From: an uncultured Pelagibacteraceae bacterium
GTDB lineage: Bacteria; Pseudomonadota; Alphaproteobacteria; Pelagibacterales; Pelagibacteraceae
DNA length: 50,701 nt
NCBI GenBank assembly: GCA_902560565.1
Contig: CACEMG010000008.1
Span: 1 to 50,701, forward strand
Reading direction: 5' to 3'
Shown: positions 9,757 through 17,814 of the stretch, in pieces
Numbering within the stretch: the first letter of the stretch is position 1
Layout of the letters: each line of letters begins with the position of its first letter
Made by a program: the position numbers and the translations under genes
Notes under the pieces: model-generated
Database searches by the model: none
Told to the model about the DNA's origin: nothing
What the model saw: the letters and a program-made list of their open reading frames with translations, nothing else

Positions 9757-10372
9757 GTTATTTGCGGCTGATACTCCAAACGGAAAAAAAATTAGCATTA
9801 TGCTTGAGGAAACCAAGCTTCCTTACAAAGTTACAAAAGTAAATCTTTCAGAAGGTGAACAATTTAAAGAAGACTTCGTAAAGATAAGTCCATTCAGCAA
9901 AATTCCAGTTATAAAAGATAGTGAAAACGATAAAAGTGTTTTTGGATCAGGTGCAATTTTAATATATTTGGCTGATAAAACTCAAAAATTTTATCACAGA
10001 GAAAATAAAACAAATATTGACGAATGGTTAATGGCACAGATGGGATTGGTTGGACCACAAATTGGAGCCTACCATCACTTCTATCATTTTAATAAAGGTA
10101 AAAGTAAATATAGTGAAGAGAGATATTTCAAAATAACCAAAGAGTTATATCAAAGATTAAATGATAGATTGTCAGTATCTAAATATCTTGCAGGAGATGA
10201 TTATACAATAGCAGATATAGCTACATGGCCTTGGGTAGCAAGACATCAATGGCATGATATTGGTTTAAGTAGTTATCCAAGTTTATGTAAATGGTATGAA
10301 GAAATTTCAAAGAGAGAAGCAGTTATAAAGGGATATAATTTTATGGGAGGTGGAGAAATCCCAAAACCTTAA
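9749..10372 (+). CDS. Glutathione S-transferase family protein
   Basis: The 207-residue product has an N-terminal thioredoxin-fold domain with the cis-proline segment FVKISPFSKIPVIKD followed by a glutathione gamma-glutamyl-binding stretch (FGSGAILIYLADK). An all-helical C-terminal domain carries LAGDDYTIADIATWPW, the conserved N-capping/hydrophobic staple of GSTs. It resembles the bacterial YghU/YfcG (Nu-type) group. The start is a GTG at 9749, overlapping the reductase gene by 8 nt, so it belongs to the same ferredoxin operon. Its substrate is unknown. It ends facing dksA with a 4-bp overlap of the coding ends. Confidence 0.88.
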   Translation: MIELFAADTPNGKKISIMLEETKLPYKVTKVNLSEGEQFKEDFVKISPFSKIPVIKDSENDKSVFGSGAILIYLADKTQKFYHRENKTNIDEWLMAQMGLVGPQIGAYHHFYHFNKGKSKYSEERYFKITKELYQRLNDRLSVSKYLAGDDYTIADIATWPWVARHQWHDIGLSSYPSLCKWYEEISKREAVIKGYNFMGGGEIPKP

Positions 10373-10785
10373 TCATCAGCGTAAACTTTCTCATCTTTTT
10401 CATGCTTTTCTTGCGCAGCAATACAAAGTGTAGCAATTGGTCTTGCCATTAATCTTTTTAAACCAATTGGTTCTGCTGTTTCCTCACAGAAACCATAAGT
10501 CCCATCTTTTATTTTTTTTAGTGCTGAGTCTATTTTTGAGATTAATTTAATTTGTCTATTGATTGCTCTCATCTCAACATTTTTTTCAGTATAAGAACTT
10601 GCTTGATCTACTATATCCGCAGATGTACTATTATCATCAAGAGAACTATTGTAGAGAGCTTCATTATTAGTTCTTACTAAATCTTTTTTCCATTCAGTGA
10701 GTTTATTTTTAAAAAATAGCTTATGCTTTTCGCACATATATTTCTCTGATTCTTTTGGAATATAGTTTTTTGATATCTTGACCAT
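10369..10785 (-). CDS. dksA: DksA/TraR-family transcription regulator with a reduced cysteine set
   Basis: The 138-residue product matches DksA in length and layout. It has an N-terminal coiled coil whose tip carries the D-x-x-D-x-A motif (Asp57, Asp60, Ala62), then the C-terminal zinc-finger region GTYGFCEETAEPIGLKRL followed by ARPIATLCIAAQEKHE. Only two of the four classical zinc cysteines remain (Cys100 and Cys121), as also occurs in cysteine-poor DksA forms. It would bind the RNA polymerase secondary channel and, with ppGpp, tune rRNA and amino-acid promoters. A near-consensus promoter lies just upstream. Confidence 0.92.
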   Translation of the reverse strand: MVKISKNYIPKESEKYMCEKHKLFFKNKLTEWKKDLVRTNNEALYNSSLDDNSTSADIVDQASSYTEKNVEMRAINRQIKLISKIDSALKKIKDGTYGFCEETAEPIGLKRLMARPIATLCIAAQEKHEKDEKVYADD

Positions 10786-10806
10786 GTTAACGTTTTAAGC
10801 GCTGGC

Positions 10807-10834
10807 AGTATATTCAGCAAATAGGTAGTGTCAA
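10807..10834 (-). promoter_or_regulatory. Sigma-70 promoter of dksA
   Basis: On the minus strand TTGACA (10829-10834) and TATACT (10807-10812) are spaced by 16 bp. This is a perfect -35 and a 5-of-6 -10 match. The expected start lies about 15 nt before the dksA ATG. It is the best housekeeping promoter match found in the window. Confidence 0.75.
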
Positions 10835-10863
10835 GCTAGCTTTAATTGTGTAAATTCATACAA

Positions 10864-12186
10864 ATGGTGCTTTATAAAAAACAAATAAAAAATATTTTTT
10901 ACTTTTTTTTAGCAAGCCATTTAATTTTATGGACGCTGATTCCATCCTTAACAAATAACAATCTACCACTAGATACAATCGAAGCTCTTGCATGGGGAAG
11001 TAATTTAGATTGGGGATTTAACAAGCACCCTCCTATGAGCGCTTTCATGGTTGAGATTTTTTTTAACATTTTTGGTTCAAATGATTGGGCTTTTTATCTT
11101 CTTAGTCAATTATTTATAGTTTTTTCTTTTTTTATTGTATTTAAATTTAGTAGAGAAATTTTAAATAATGAAATTTTAGCTTTATTTTCTGTTTTTTTAT
11201 TAGAGGGAATATATTTTTACAATTTTACAACTCCAGAATTTAACGTAAATGTTTGCCAAATTCCTTTTTGGACTCTAACTGTTTATTTTTCATGGAAAGT
11301 TTTTAATCAAAAAGTACCAACTTTTAAAGATTGTGCACTAGTTGGATTCTTTGCTGCTGGAGGATTTTTATCCAAGTATTTATTTATTTATTTACTAATT
11401 TCAATTGACCTACTTTTTTTTTATTTGATTTTTATAAAAAGGGAGAGAAAGTTTAACTTCAATTATATTTTATCAATTGAAGTTTTTTTAGTTTTATTAA
11501 TTCCACATTTAATATGGTTATTTAAAAACGATTTTATTACGATCACATATGGGTTAGCAAGATCTGGGTTGGAGACTTCAAATTTTATTGATCATTTGAG
11601 ATATCCAATAATATTTCTATTAAAACAAATTGGAATTATTTTACCATTTATTGTTATGGCGATGCTATTAATTAAAAAACTAAGATACAAATTAAACTTT
11701 AAAGATAAAAACTTATTGTTTTTAATTTCGATTAATATTCTTCCTATTTTTTTAATGCTTTTAACCTCAATGATTACAGGCTCAAAGATAAGAACTATGT
11801 GGATGACACCGTTTTATTTATTTTTTGGCACATTGATAATTTATGTTTTTCAAAAAGAAATATCTAAAGTCAATTTCAAAAAATTTTTCGTTGCTTTTGT
11901 TTTCCTATTTTTATTATCTCCAGTCACTTACGGATATATTTCAATTGTAAAAACAGACAAAAGAACAGATTACCCTGGTAAAGAAATTGCCAATAAAGTT
12001 GAAGCGAAATGGAATAAGGAATTTGAAGATCCAATTAATTTTGTTTTAGGTAATGAATGGAATGCTGGAAATTTATCTTACCATTTAAAATCAAGACCAG
12101 TTTGGGATGGCAACGTAGATAAAAATAAGTTAGAAACTTATAATAAGTTTATTTGTATAGATGAAATTTGTGTGGGAAATAAATGA
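10864..12186 (+). CDS. GT-C fold glycosyltransferase, family 39/PMT-like (membrane)
   Basis: This polytopic membrane protein has about 440 residues and roughly ten hydrophobic helices. The first loop contains LPLDTIEALAWG and NKHPPMSAFMVEIFF, which match the acidic D..E loop and the HPP motif of ArnT/PMT-type transferases that use polyprenyl-phosphate sugars outside the inner membrane. The ATG at 10864 is preferred to the upstream TTG at 10846, which would add six unconvincing residues. The stop overlaps the next small gene (ATGA), and a GT2 enzyme follows, so the trio probably makes and uses a polyprenyl-linked sugar. The acceptor is unknown. Confidence 0.82.
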   Translation: MVLYKKQIKNIFYFFLASHLILWTLIPSLTNNNLPLDTIEALAWGSNLDWGFNKHPPMSAFMVEIFFNIFGSNDWAFYLLSQLFIVFSFFIVFKFSREILNNEILALFSVFLLEGIYFYNFTTPEFNVNVCQIPFWTLTVYFSWKVFNQKVPTFKDCALVGFFAAGGFLSKYLFIYLLISIDLLFFYLIFIKRERKFNFNYILSIEVFLVLLIPHLIWLFKNDFITITYGLARSGLETSNFIDHLRYPIIFLLKQIGIILPFIVMAMLLIKKLRYKLNFKDKNLLFLISINILPIFLMLLTSMITGSKIRTMWMTPFYLFFGTLIIYVFQKEISKVNFKKFFVAFVFLFLLSPVTYGYISIVKTDKRTDYPGKEIANKVEAKWNKEFEDPINFVLGNEWNAGNLSYHLKSRPVWDGNVDKNKLETYNKFICIDEICVGNK

Positions 12187-12308
12187 ATGAGTTTTTAAAT
12201 ACAAAATTTAAAAAAGTAATTTTTATTATTGCAATTATTGCAATGATCGAACTTTCAGGACATGGAATATTTGCTTCATTATTTAGATTTCTAAATTCTC
12301 TAAACTAA
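12183..12308 (+). CDS. Small (41-residue) membrane protein between two glycosyltransferases
   Basis: An ATG at 12183 overlaps the stop of the preceding transferase (ATGA) and runs 41 codons to TAA at 12306-12308, two bases before the GT2 start. The peptide is a single hydrophobic helix (VIFIIAIIAMIEL) after a Lys-rich N-terminus (NTKFKKV), followed by SGHGIFASLF and a polar end. The exact filling of the gap and translational coupling at both ends argue that it is a real gene. It may be a helper subunit of the glycosyltransferases; no family is recognised. Confidence 0.6.
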   Translation: MNEFLNTKFKKVIFIIAIIAMIELSGHGIFASLFRFLNSLN

Positions 12309-12310
12309 AA

Positions 12311-13177
12311 ATGAAAATAATAATATTGATACCGATTTATAACGATTGGCAATCTGCAACCAAACTCTTAGAAAATATTAATCATGAAGTAAGTGGAATA
12401 GATCATACTTTTTCAATAATTTTAGTAAACGACGCATCTACAGAACAAATTACAGATACCTTCTCAAACTTTTCGAATTTAAATTCAGTTCAAATTTTAA
12501 ATCTTAAACAAAATATTGGCCATACAAGATGTATTGCAACAGGTCTTAATCATATTATTAAAAATGAAGAATTCGATTATGTAATTCCGATGGATGGAGA
12601 TGGCGAGGATAGACCTGAAGAAATTAAATTATTTATAGAAAACTTTAATTATCATCCAAATAAAACAATAGTAGGAGAAAGAGTTAAAAGATCAGAAAGT
12701 ATTTTATTTAAACTGTGCTATTCATTTCATAAAATTATAACTTATACTTTTACAGGCCAATCTATTAAATTCGGAAATTATACATGTTTGACAAAATCAA
12801 CCATAGAAAAAATGTTAACCGATAAAGCAACATGGGGCAGCTTTTCAGGATCATTAGCAAAAAATTGTAATGATAGAGTAGCAATTTCTTCAGAAAGAGG
12901 TAAAAGATATTTTGGTCCTTCTAAGATGAGTTTTATAAATCTGATAAAGCATTCATTAGCAATAATAGGTGTATTTAAATTGAATGTTTTGATAAGATCA
13001 ATTTTATTTATTTTAGTATATTTATTTTTAATATATCAAAAAATATCATTCATAATGTTCATCCCAATAATCCTAATTGTAATTTTTTTAGTAAGTATTT
13101 TTGTTATTTCAAAAAGAGAAAATTTAACTCAGCTTGAAAGTTCATTAGAAAACATTTTAAATATTCAAAAATTTTAA
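12311..13177 (+). CDS. GT2-family polyprenyl-phosphate glycosyltransferase
   Basis: The 288-residue product starts with a GT-A domain: IILIPIYNDW, ILVNDASTE, NIGHTRCIATGL, and the metal-binding DGDGEDRPEEI, which replaces the usual DADLQHPPE of dolichol-phosphate-mannose synthases. The last ~70 residues hold two hydrophobic helices, as in ArnC/GtrB-type enzymes that charge undecaprenyl phosphate with a sugar from a nucleotide donor. It lies 2 bp after the small membrane gene and 4 bp before the ammonium transporter gene. It likely supplies the lipid-linked donor for the upstream GT-C enzyme. Confidence 0.85.
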   Translation: MKIIILIPIYNDWQSATKLLENINHEVSGIDHTFSIILVNDASTEQITDTFSNFSNLNSVQILNLKQNIGHTRCIATGLNHIIKNEEFDYVIPMDGDGEDRPEEIKLFIENFNYHPNKTIVGERVKRSESILFKLCYSFHKIITYTFTGQSIKFGNYTCLTKSTIEKMLTDKATWGSFSGSLAKNCNDRVAISSERGKRYFGPSKMSFINLIKHSLAIIGVFKLNVLIRSILFILVYLFLIYQKISFIMFIPIILIVIFLVSIFVISKRENLTQLESSLENILNIQKF

Positions 13178-13181
13178 TACT

Positions 13182-15344
13182 ATGGAAAAAGATATGGCTC
13201 AAGAAATAATAGATGTGCTTACTAGTAATATTGATACTTTATGGGTCATCGATTGCGCAATTTTAGTCTTCATAATGCAAGCAGGTTTTATGTGTATGGA
13301 AACTGGCTTATCTAGACATAAAAATAGTATTAACGTTGCTCTCAAAAATGCAGCAGACTTCGGTGTATCGGTAGTTATTTTTTGGATTTTTGGATTTGGT
13401 TTAATGTTTGGTACTTCCTATAACGGTTTTTTTGGTACTGACTTATTTTTCTTTAAAACAGAAAAAGCAGAATACATGACTTATTTTGTTTTTCAGGCAA
13501 TGTTTGTTGCGACCGCTGCAACAATTATTTCTGGCGCTGTTGCTGAACGAATGAAATTTAATGGTTATTTAATCATGACAGTTTTAGCAACAGGAATTAT
13601 CTATCCTATTGTTGGTCACTGGGCGTGGTCTTCAAGTTATCTCTCTAAATATGATACAGTTAGTCAATTATTAGTTGCTACTGGTTCAATAAAAACTACA
13701 GGTTGGCTTTCTGATTTAGGATTTGTAGATTTTGCTGGAAGTACAATTGTGCACTCGGTTGGAGGTTGGATTGCTTTAGCAGCAGTAATAATATTAGGAC
13801 CACGAATTGGTAAATATTCAGAGGCAAATAAAGGAAAATTTACTGGATCTAGTTTTCCTTTGGCAGTATTAGGAACACTTATTTTATGGTTTGGTTGGTT
13901 TGGTTTTAATGGAGGTAGCAATGGTGCAATGGATGAAACTGTACCACTAATTTTAATTAACACCTTTTTGGCAGCTGCTTTTGGTTTATTAACTGGTTTA
14001 ACAATCTCTTACGTAAAGTTTAAAAAACCTGATCCTTTTTATATTATTTTAGGTCCATTAGCTGGATTAGTTGCCATTACAGCTGGGTGCAATTCAATGA
14101 CATCTGCCACTTCAATTTTTGTTGGAATAGTAGGTGCAATAATTGCAATTACTGTAAATGAAATTTTGAATAAATTAGAAATCGATGATGTAGTTGGTGC
14201 AGTCCCAGTACATTTGGCTGCAGGTATTTGGGGAACTTTAGCAGTTGGTTTTTTTTCAGATTTAACAATTTTAGATACTGGTTTAGATAGATTTTCACAA
14301 ATTAAAATTCAATTAATCGGAATTTTATCTATTGGATTTTTTACATTTATTTCATCTTTCACAGTGTTGAGTTTAATTAATAAATTTTATCCTTTAAGAG
14401 TAAGCCCTGTGCAAGAAGAGCTAGGATTAAATATTACTGAGCACAATGCAGTTTCTGTTGAACATGACTTGATATCAATTTTAGATAAACAATCTGAGTC
14501 AGGAGATCTCAAAATTAGAGGTCCACAAGATCCATTTACTGCAGGGGGTGTAATTGGTCTTTATTACAATAAATTGATGAGCAAGTTAGAAACTAGCGAA
14601 GATGAAAAAAATAAGTGGCGTGAAAGAATCTCAAAAGAAGTAAAACTAGCAGTAAAAGTCCAAGAAAACTTTTTACCTAAAAGAAATTTAAAAAATTATC
14701 CTGTACAAGGTATAAATATAGCTGCAAGAGAGGTTTCGGGTGATTTTTTTAGTTTTTATCCTCATAATGATAATGTTTATTTCATTATTGCGGATGTAGC
14801 CGGAAAAGGAATTCATGCAGGAATGGTTATGGCTAAGGCATCTACATTATTTGAAATTATGTCTAGAGATAAAGTGGATGTAGATGAAATTGCATTCCAT
14901 ATGAATAACGATTTGTTTTTAACTAAAACAAGTGGAATGTTTGTTACCTCAATTATTGGAAATTATAATTTAACTTCAGGAGAAATATCATGGGTAAATG
15001 CTGGTCATCAACCAGCGTTAGTAAGAGACAAGAATGGTAATTTCGAGGAATTTGAAAGCAAATCTCCACCACTGGGTGTGGTTATACAAAAAACAAAATC
15101 AAATTATTCTATTAATAAAATTAATCTTAATAGTAACAGGTTATATGCATTTACCGATGGATTGTCTGAAAGTTTAGATGAAAATAATCAAGAAATTGGC
15201 ATTGAAGGCTCAAAAAAGGTCATAAATAATAATTTTAGCAAAAATGTTAATGATGAGCTTAATAATATTACTAAAGAGATAACTGACTCGGCAAAAATAA
15301 AAAAATTAAGTGATGATTTAACAATTGTTGTTATAGGAAAATAA
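13182..15344 (+). CDS. amt: Ammonium transporter fused to a SpoIIE/RsbU-type PP2C phosphatase
   Basis: This is a two-module protein of 720 residues in one uninterrupted frame. Residues ~15-400 form an Amt channel of about eleven helices with the family's pore residues: GHWAW (146-149), Asp183 in VDFAGSTIVH, and the twin histidines His191 and His344 (VPVHLAAGIWG). A linker (~405-485) leads into a C-terminal phosphatase with all metal-site motifs: EVSGDFFSF (Asp521), ADVAGKG (Asp538), WVNAGHQPAL (606-609), FTDGLSES (Asp659) and LSDDLT (Asp711-712). Ordinary Amt proteins end near residue 400-430. By analogy the channel may sense ammonium and control dephosphorylation of an unknown protein. No GlnK or STAS-domain partner is adjacent. 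The start could also be the ATG at 13194. Confidence 0.93.
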   Translation: MEKDMAQEIIDVLTSNIDTLWVIDCAILVFIMQAGFMCMETGLSRHKNSINVALKNAADFGVSVVIFWIFGFGLMFGTSYNGFFGTDLFFFKTEKAEYMTYFVFQAMFVATAATIISGAVAERMKFNGYLIMTVLATGIIYPIVGHWAWSSSYLSKYDTVSQLLVATGSIKTTGWLSDLGFVDFAGSTIVHSVGGWIALAAVIILGPRIGKYSEANKGKFTGSSFPLAVLGTLILWFGWFGFNGGSNGAMDETVPLILINTFLAAAFGLLTGLTISYVKFKKPDPFYIILGPLAGLVAITAGCNSMTSATSIFVGIVGAIIAITVNEILNKLEIDDVVGAVPVHLAAGIWGTLAVGFFSDLTILDTGLDRFSQIKIQLIGILSIGFFTFISSFTVLSLINKFYPLRVSPVQEELGLNITEHNAVSVEHDLISILDKQSESGDLKIRGPQDPFTAGGVIGLYYNKLMSKLETSEDEKNKWRERISKEVKLAVKVQENFLPKRNLKNYPVQGINIAAREVSGDFFSFYPHNDNVYFIIADVAGKGIHAGMVMAKASTLFEIMSRDKVDVDEIAFHMNNDLFLTKTSGMFVTSIIGNYNLTSGEISWVNAGHQPALVRDKNGNFEEFESKSPPLGVVIQKTKSNYSINKINLNSNRLYAFTDGLSESLDENNQEIGIEGSKKVINNNFSKNVNDELNNITKEITDSAKIKKLSDDLTIVVIGK

Positions 15345-15383
15345 TTTACTTCTTAATTTTTTTAAAATTGATAAAATTTATTT

Positions 15384-16211
15384 ATGGAAATTAATCTTAT
15401 TTCAGGCGCATTAGGTGCAGAAATCAAAGGTGTAGATTTAAAAGACTCTTCTGAAAAAAATTGGAAAATAATTAATGATTTATTGCTAGAACATAAGGTT
15501 CTTTTTTTTAGAAATCAAAATATTACAGCAGAACAGCAGATTAATTTTGCTAAGAACTTTGGACCTCTTGAAAAACATGTTTATGTAAAGGGTAGAGAAG
15601 AGTTTCCAGAGATAATAAGAATAATCAAAAAACCTGATGAAAAACACCAATGGGGAGAAAATTGGCATACTGATGTAAGTTATAATCCAAAGCCTACAAA
15701 AGTTATCATTTTAAGATCAATTAAAATTCCTCCTGTTGGTGGCGATACAATGTTTTCAAATATGGAATTAGCTTATGAAACTTTAGATAGTGAACTTAAA
15801 GAAAAAATTGAGGATAAGAAAGCTATTCATAGCTCTCTTGGTGCTGCAGCATTCGTTGAAGCATATAAAGGTATGGAGGGTAATGGTAATATAGATGAAT
15901 ATTCAAACAGTCATCCAATTGTTAGAACCCATCCAGAAACGGGGAATAAAATTCTTTATGTGAATTCTATGTACACAAAAAGAATCGAGGGCCTTAACGA
16001 AAATGAAAGTGATGAAGTATTAAAAAAATTATATGCTCATCAAGAAAGATTAGATCTTACATGTAGATTTAAGTGGACTGAGAATGCTGTTGCGATTTGG
16101 GATAATAGAAGTACTCAACATCAAGGTTTATCAGATTTTTTTCCTGGAAGAGGATTGGGACACGAAAGAGTAATGGATAGAGTTGCTATAGAAGGGGATC
16201 AACCAATATAA
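15384..16211 (+). CDS. TauD/TfdA-family Fe(II)/2-oxoglutarate dioxygenase
   Basis: The 275-residue protein contains the iron triad: His95 and Asp97 in NWHTDVSY, and distal His246 in STQHQGLSDF. The 2-oxoglutarate-binding Arg262 follows in GHERVMDRV. Length and order of motifs match TauD (taurine), TfdA and the related sulfonate/alkyl-sulfate dioxygenases. The substrate cannot be fixed from sequence; organosulfur compounds such as taurine are candidates. It is 39 nt after the Amt fusion and 3 nt before a secreted lyase-like protein. Confidence 0.9.
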   Translation: MEINLISGALGAEIKGVDLKDSSEKNWKIINDLLLEHKVLFFRNQNITAEQQINFAKNFGPLEKHVYVKGREEFPEIIRIIKKPDEKHQWGENWHTDVSYNPKPTKVIILRSIKIPPVGGDTMFSNMELAYETLDSELKEKIEDKKAIHSSLGAAAFVEAYKGMEGNGNIDEYSNSHPIVRTHPETGNKILYVNSMYTKRIEGLNENESDEVLKKLYAHQERLDLTCRFKWTENAVAIWDNRSTQHQGLSDFFPGRGLGHERVMDRVAIEGDQPI

Positions 16212-16214
16212 AAA

Positions 16215-17057
16215 ATGAAATTATTTTATTTCATTGTTTCAATATTTTTATTTCTTACGAATTTGACTAGCGCAGATCAACATAGAACTAAATTTAAAGA
16301 TATTAAGGGATATAAAGAACAATTTTTATCACTGTCTTATAAGAAAACAAATAGAATTAAAGAAGTTAAACAAAGCGATGGCTTTCCCGTGTATGATGGA
16401 AAAACAAGTATTCAGGTTACAGTAAATAGAGAAGATGCTGGATGTGGAAAAGGAAAATCTGCAAAATTACAAATTGGATGTGATGGTAAAGGAAATAGGA
16501 GTCGACAAGAAATTCACCTAGGAGATCTTAGATTAAAAAATAAAGAACATATTTATGAATATGCAGTTTACTTTGATAAAAATTATAAAAGTTTAGAAAA
16601 GGGTGCAGTTGTTGTAATTGGACAAATGCATACAGATAATAAAGCCAAAGGATGCCATAACTGTTGTCACTTTTGGGCTCAAGATACAAAGTATAAGGGT
16701 GAAAATTATTATACTTGGGTAAGTAAATCTGCATACGCGTCCGATCCAGTTATAATTGGTAAGATTGATGATCTAAAAGGGAAATGGACACACCTTAAAT
16801 TTCATGTTCTTTGGAAGTTAGATGAGACTGGGCGATTTAAAATTTATAAAAATAATGAAGTAATTGCAGATTTAAAAAATATTAAAACTCTGGCAGATAC
16901 TTGCACAGGTGGTTATATGAAGTTTGGAATTTATAGACACAGAACTATTGGTTATTGGAATTCAGATTGGGAAAGTCTTCAAGACCAAACGATCTATTTA
17001 GACAGTATAGTTCTTAGAAAACCTAAAAAAGAAGAGAAATTTAAAAATAACAACTAA
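16215..17057 (+). CDS. Secreted polysaccharide lyase-like protein (concanavalin-A-like fold)
   Basis: The 280-residue product has a classic signal peptide (residues 1-20, cleavage after TSA). The mature part resembles the jelly-roll Polysacc_lyase/heparin-lyase-like family: SRQEI (96-100), a Trp-rich core (GKWTHLKFHVLW around 188-200), KFGIYRHRTIG (236-245), and the closing strand QTIYLDSIVLRKP. Six cysteines (77, 89, 147, 150, 151, 230) suggest disulfides in the periplasm or outside. It is followed 13 nt later by a shorter relative with the same landmarks. Family placement is by eye; catalytic activity and substrate are inferred. Confidence 0.65.
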   Translation: MKLFYFIVSIFLFLTNLTSADQHRTKFKDIKGYKEQFLSLSYKKTNRIKEVKQSDGFPVYDGKTSIQVTVNREDAGCGKGKSAKLQIGCDGKGNRSRQEIHLGDLRLKNKEHIYEYAVYFDKNYKSLEKGAVVVIGQMHTDNKAKGCHNCCHFWAQDTKYKGENYYTWVSKSAYASDPVIIGKIDDLKGKWTHLKFHVLWKLDETGRFKIYKNNEVIADLKNIKTLADTCTGGYMKFGIYRHRTIGYWNSDWESLQDQTIYLDSIVLRKPKKEEKFKNNN

Positions 17058-17070
17058 GTAATTTATAAAA

Positions 17071-17814
17071 ATGAAAAAAATCATATCAACTATAGTTGTA
17101 TTTTTTTCACTTTATACTTTGGCAAATGCCGACGAATGGAAAACACAAAATAAATGGAAAATTTCTTGTGGATTAACTGATAAAGAGGCATTGGTTATTA
17201 ACGGAAAACCAAAAAAAAATTACAATAAAAATTCTTTTAAGGTTAATAGTGCAGTATTTAAATTAGATAAAGGTGAGATTGGAAAATGTAAACCAGATAA
17301 AAAACCAACTGGAGGTTATAAATATTCTGGTAGACAAGAAATTACTCACAAACTTAGTCCAGGTTTTACTATATTTGAGGCTAATATACAGCCTGATGGA
17401 GCACCGCAATATCGTTCACATTTTTTTCAGATTCATGATGGAAGATCCTCTGGAAAACCTCCATCAATGGTTCAAGTTAACAAATATTGGGCCGTCGGAA
17501 ATCAACATAGCACTGATTGTTTTAAACCAAAATGTGAACAACTCAGCTATGGGGCATATTTAAAGCCAGGAGAGAATAAGAAATTTAGGGCAGAAATTGA
17601 GTACAATAATAAAGAAAAATTTGTATCAGCTAAATATTTTTTAGATGAAGAATTAATCATTCAACACTTAGATGTTCCAATTATTAAAAAAAGAACAGAT
17701 GGCCCCTATGGCCCTAATAAACCCTATATTAAAATTGGAATGTATCGTATTGGAGATACTGGTACTACCACTTTCACTTATACAAATATAAGTTTAAAGA
17801 ATAAAAATTTTTAA
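17071..17814 (+). CDS. Secreted polysaccharide lyase-like protein, paralogue of the previous gene
   Basis: This 247-residue protein has a signal peptide (1-20, ANA|DEW). It shares with its upstream neighbour the GRQEI strand (87-91), and a C-terminal pair of strands [11 protein letters not shown]...[11 protein letters not shown] that parallels KFGIYRHRTIG...IYLDSIVLRKP. It adds HFFQIHDGR (117-125), typical of alginate/heparin-lyase-like jelly rolls. The two probably arose by duplication and divergence. The substrate is unknown. Its end overlaps the convergent umuC stop by 4 bp. Confidence 0.6.
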   Translation: MKKIISTIVVFFSLYTLANADEWKTQNKWKISCGLTDKEALVINGKPKKNYNKNSFKVNSAVFKLDKGEIGKCKPDKKPTGGYKYSGRQEITHKLSPGFTIFEANIQPDGAPQYRSHFFQIHDGRSSGKPPSMVQVNKYWAVGNQHSTDCFKPKCEQLSYGAYLKPGENKKFRAEIEYNNKEKFVSAKYFLDEELIIQHLDVPIIKKRTDGPYGPNKPYIKIGMYRIGDTGTTTFTYTNISLKNKNF

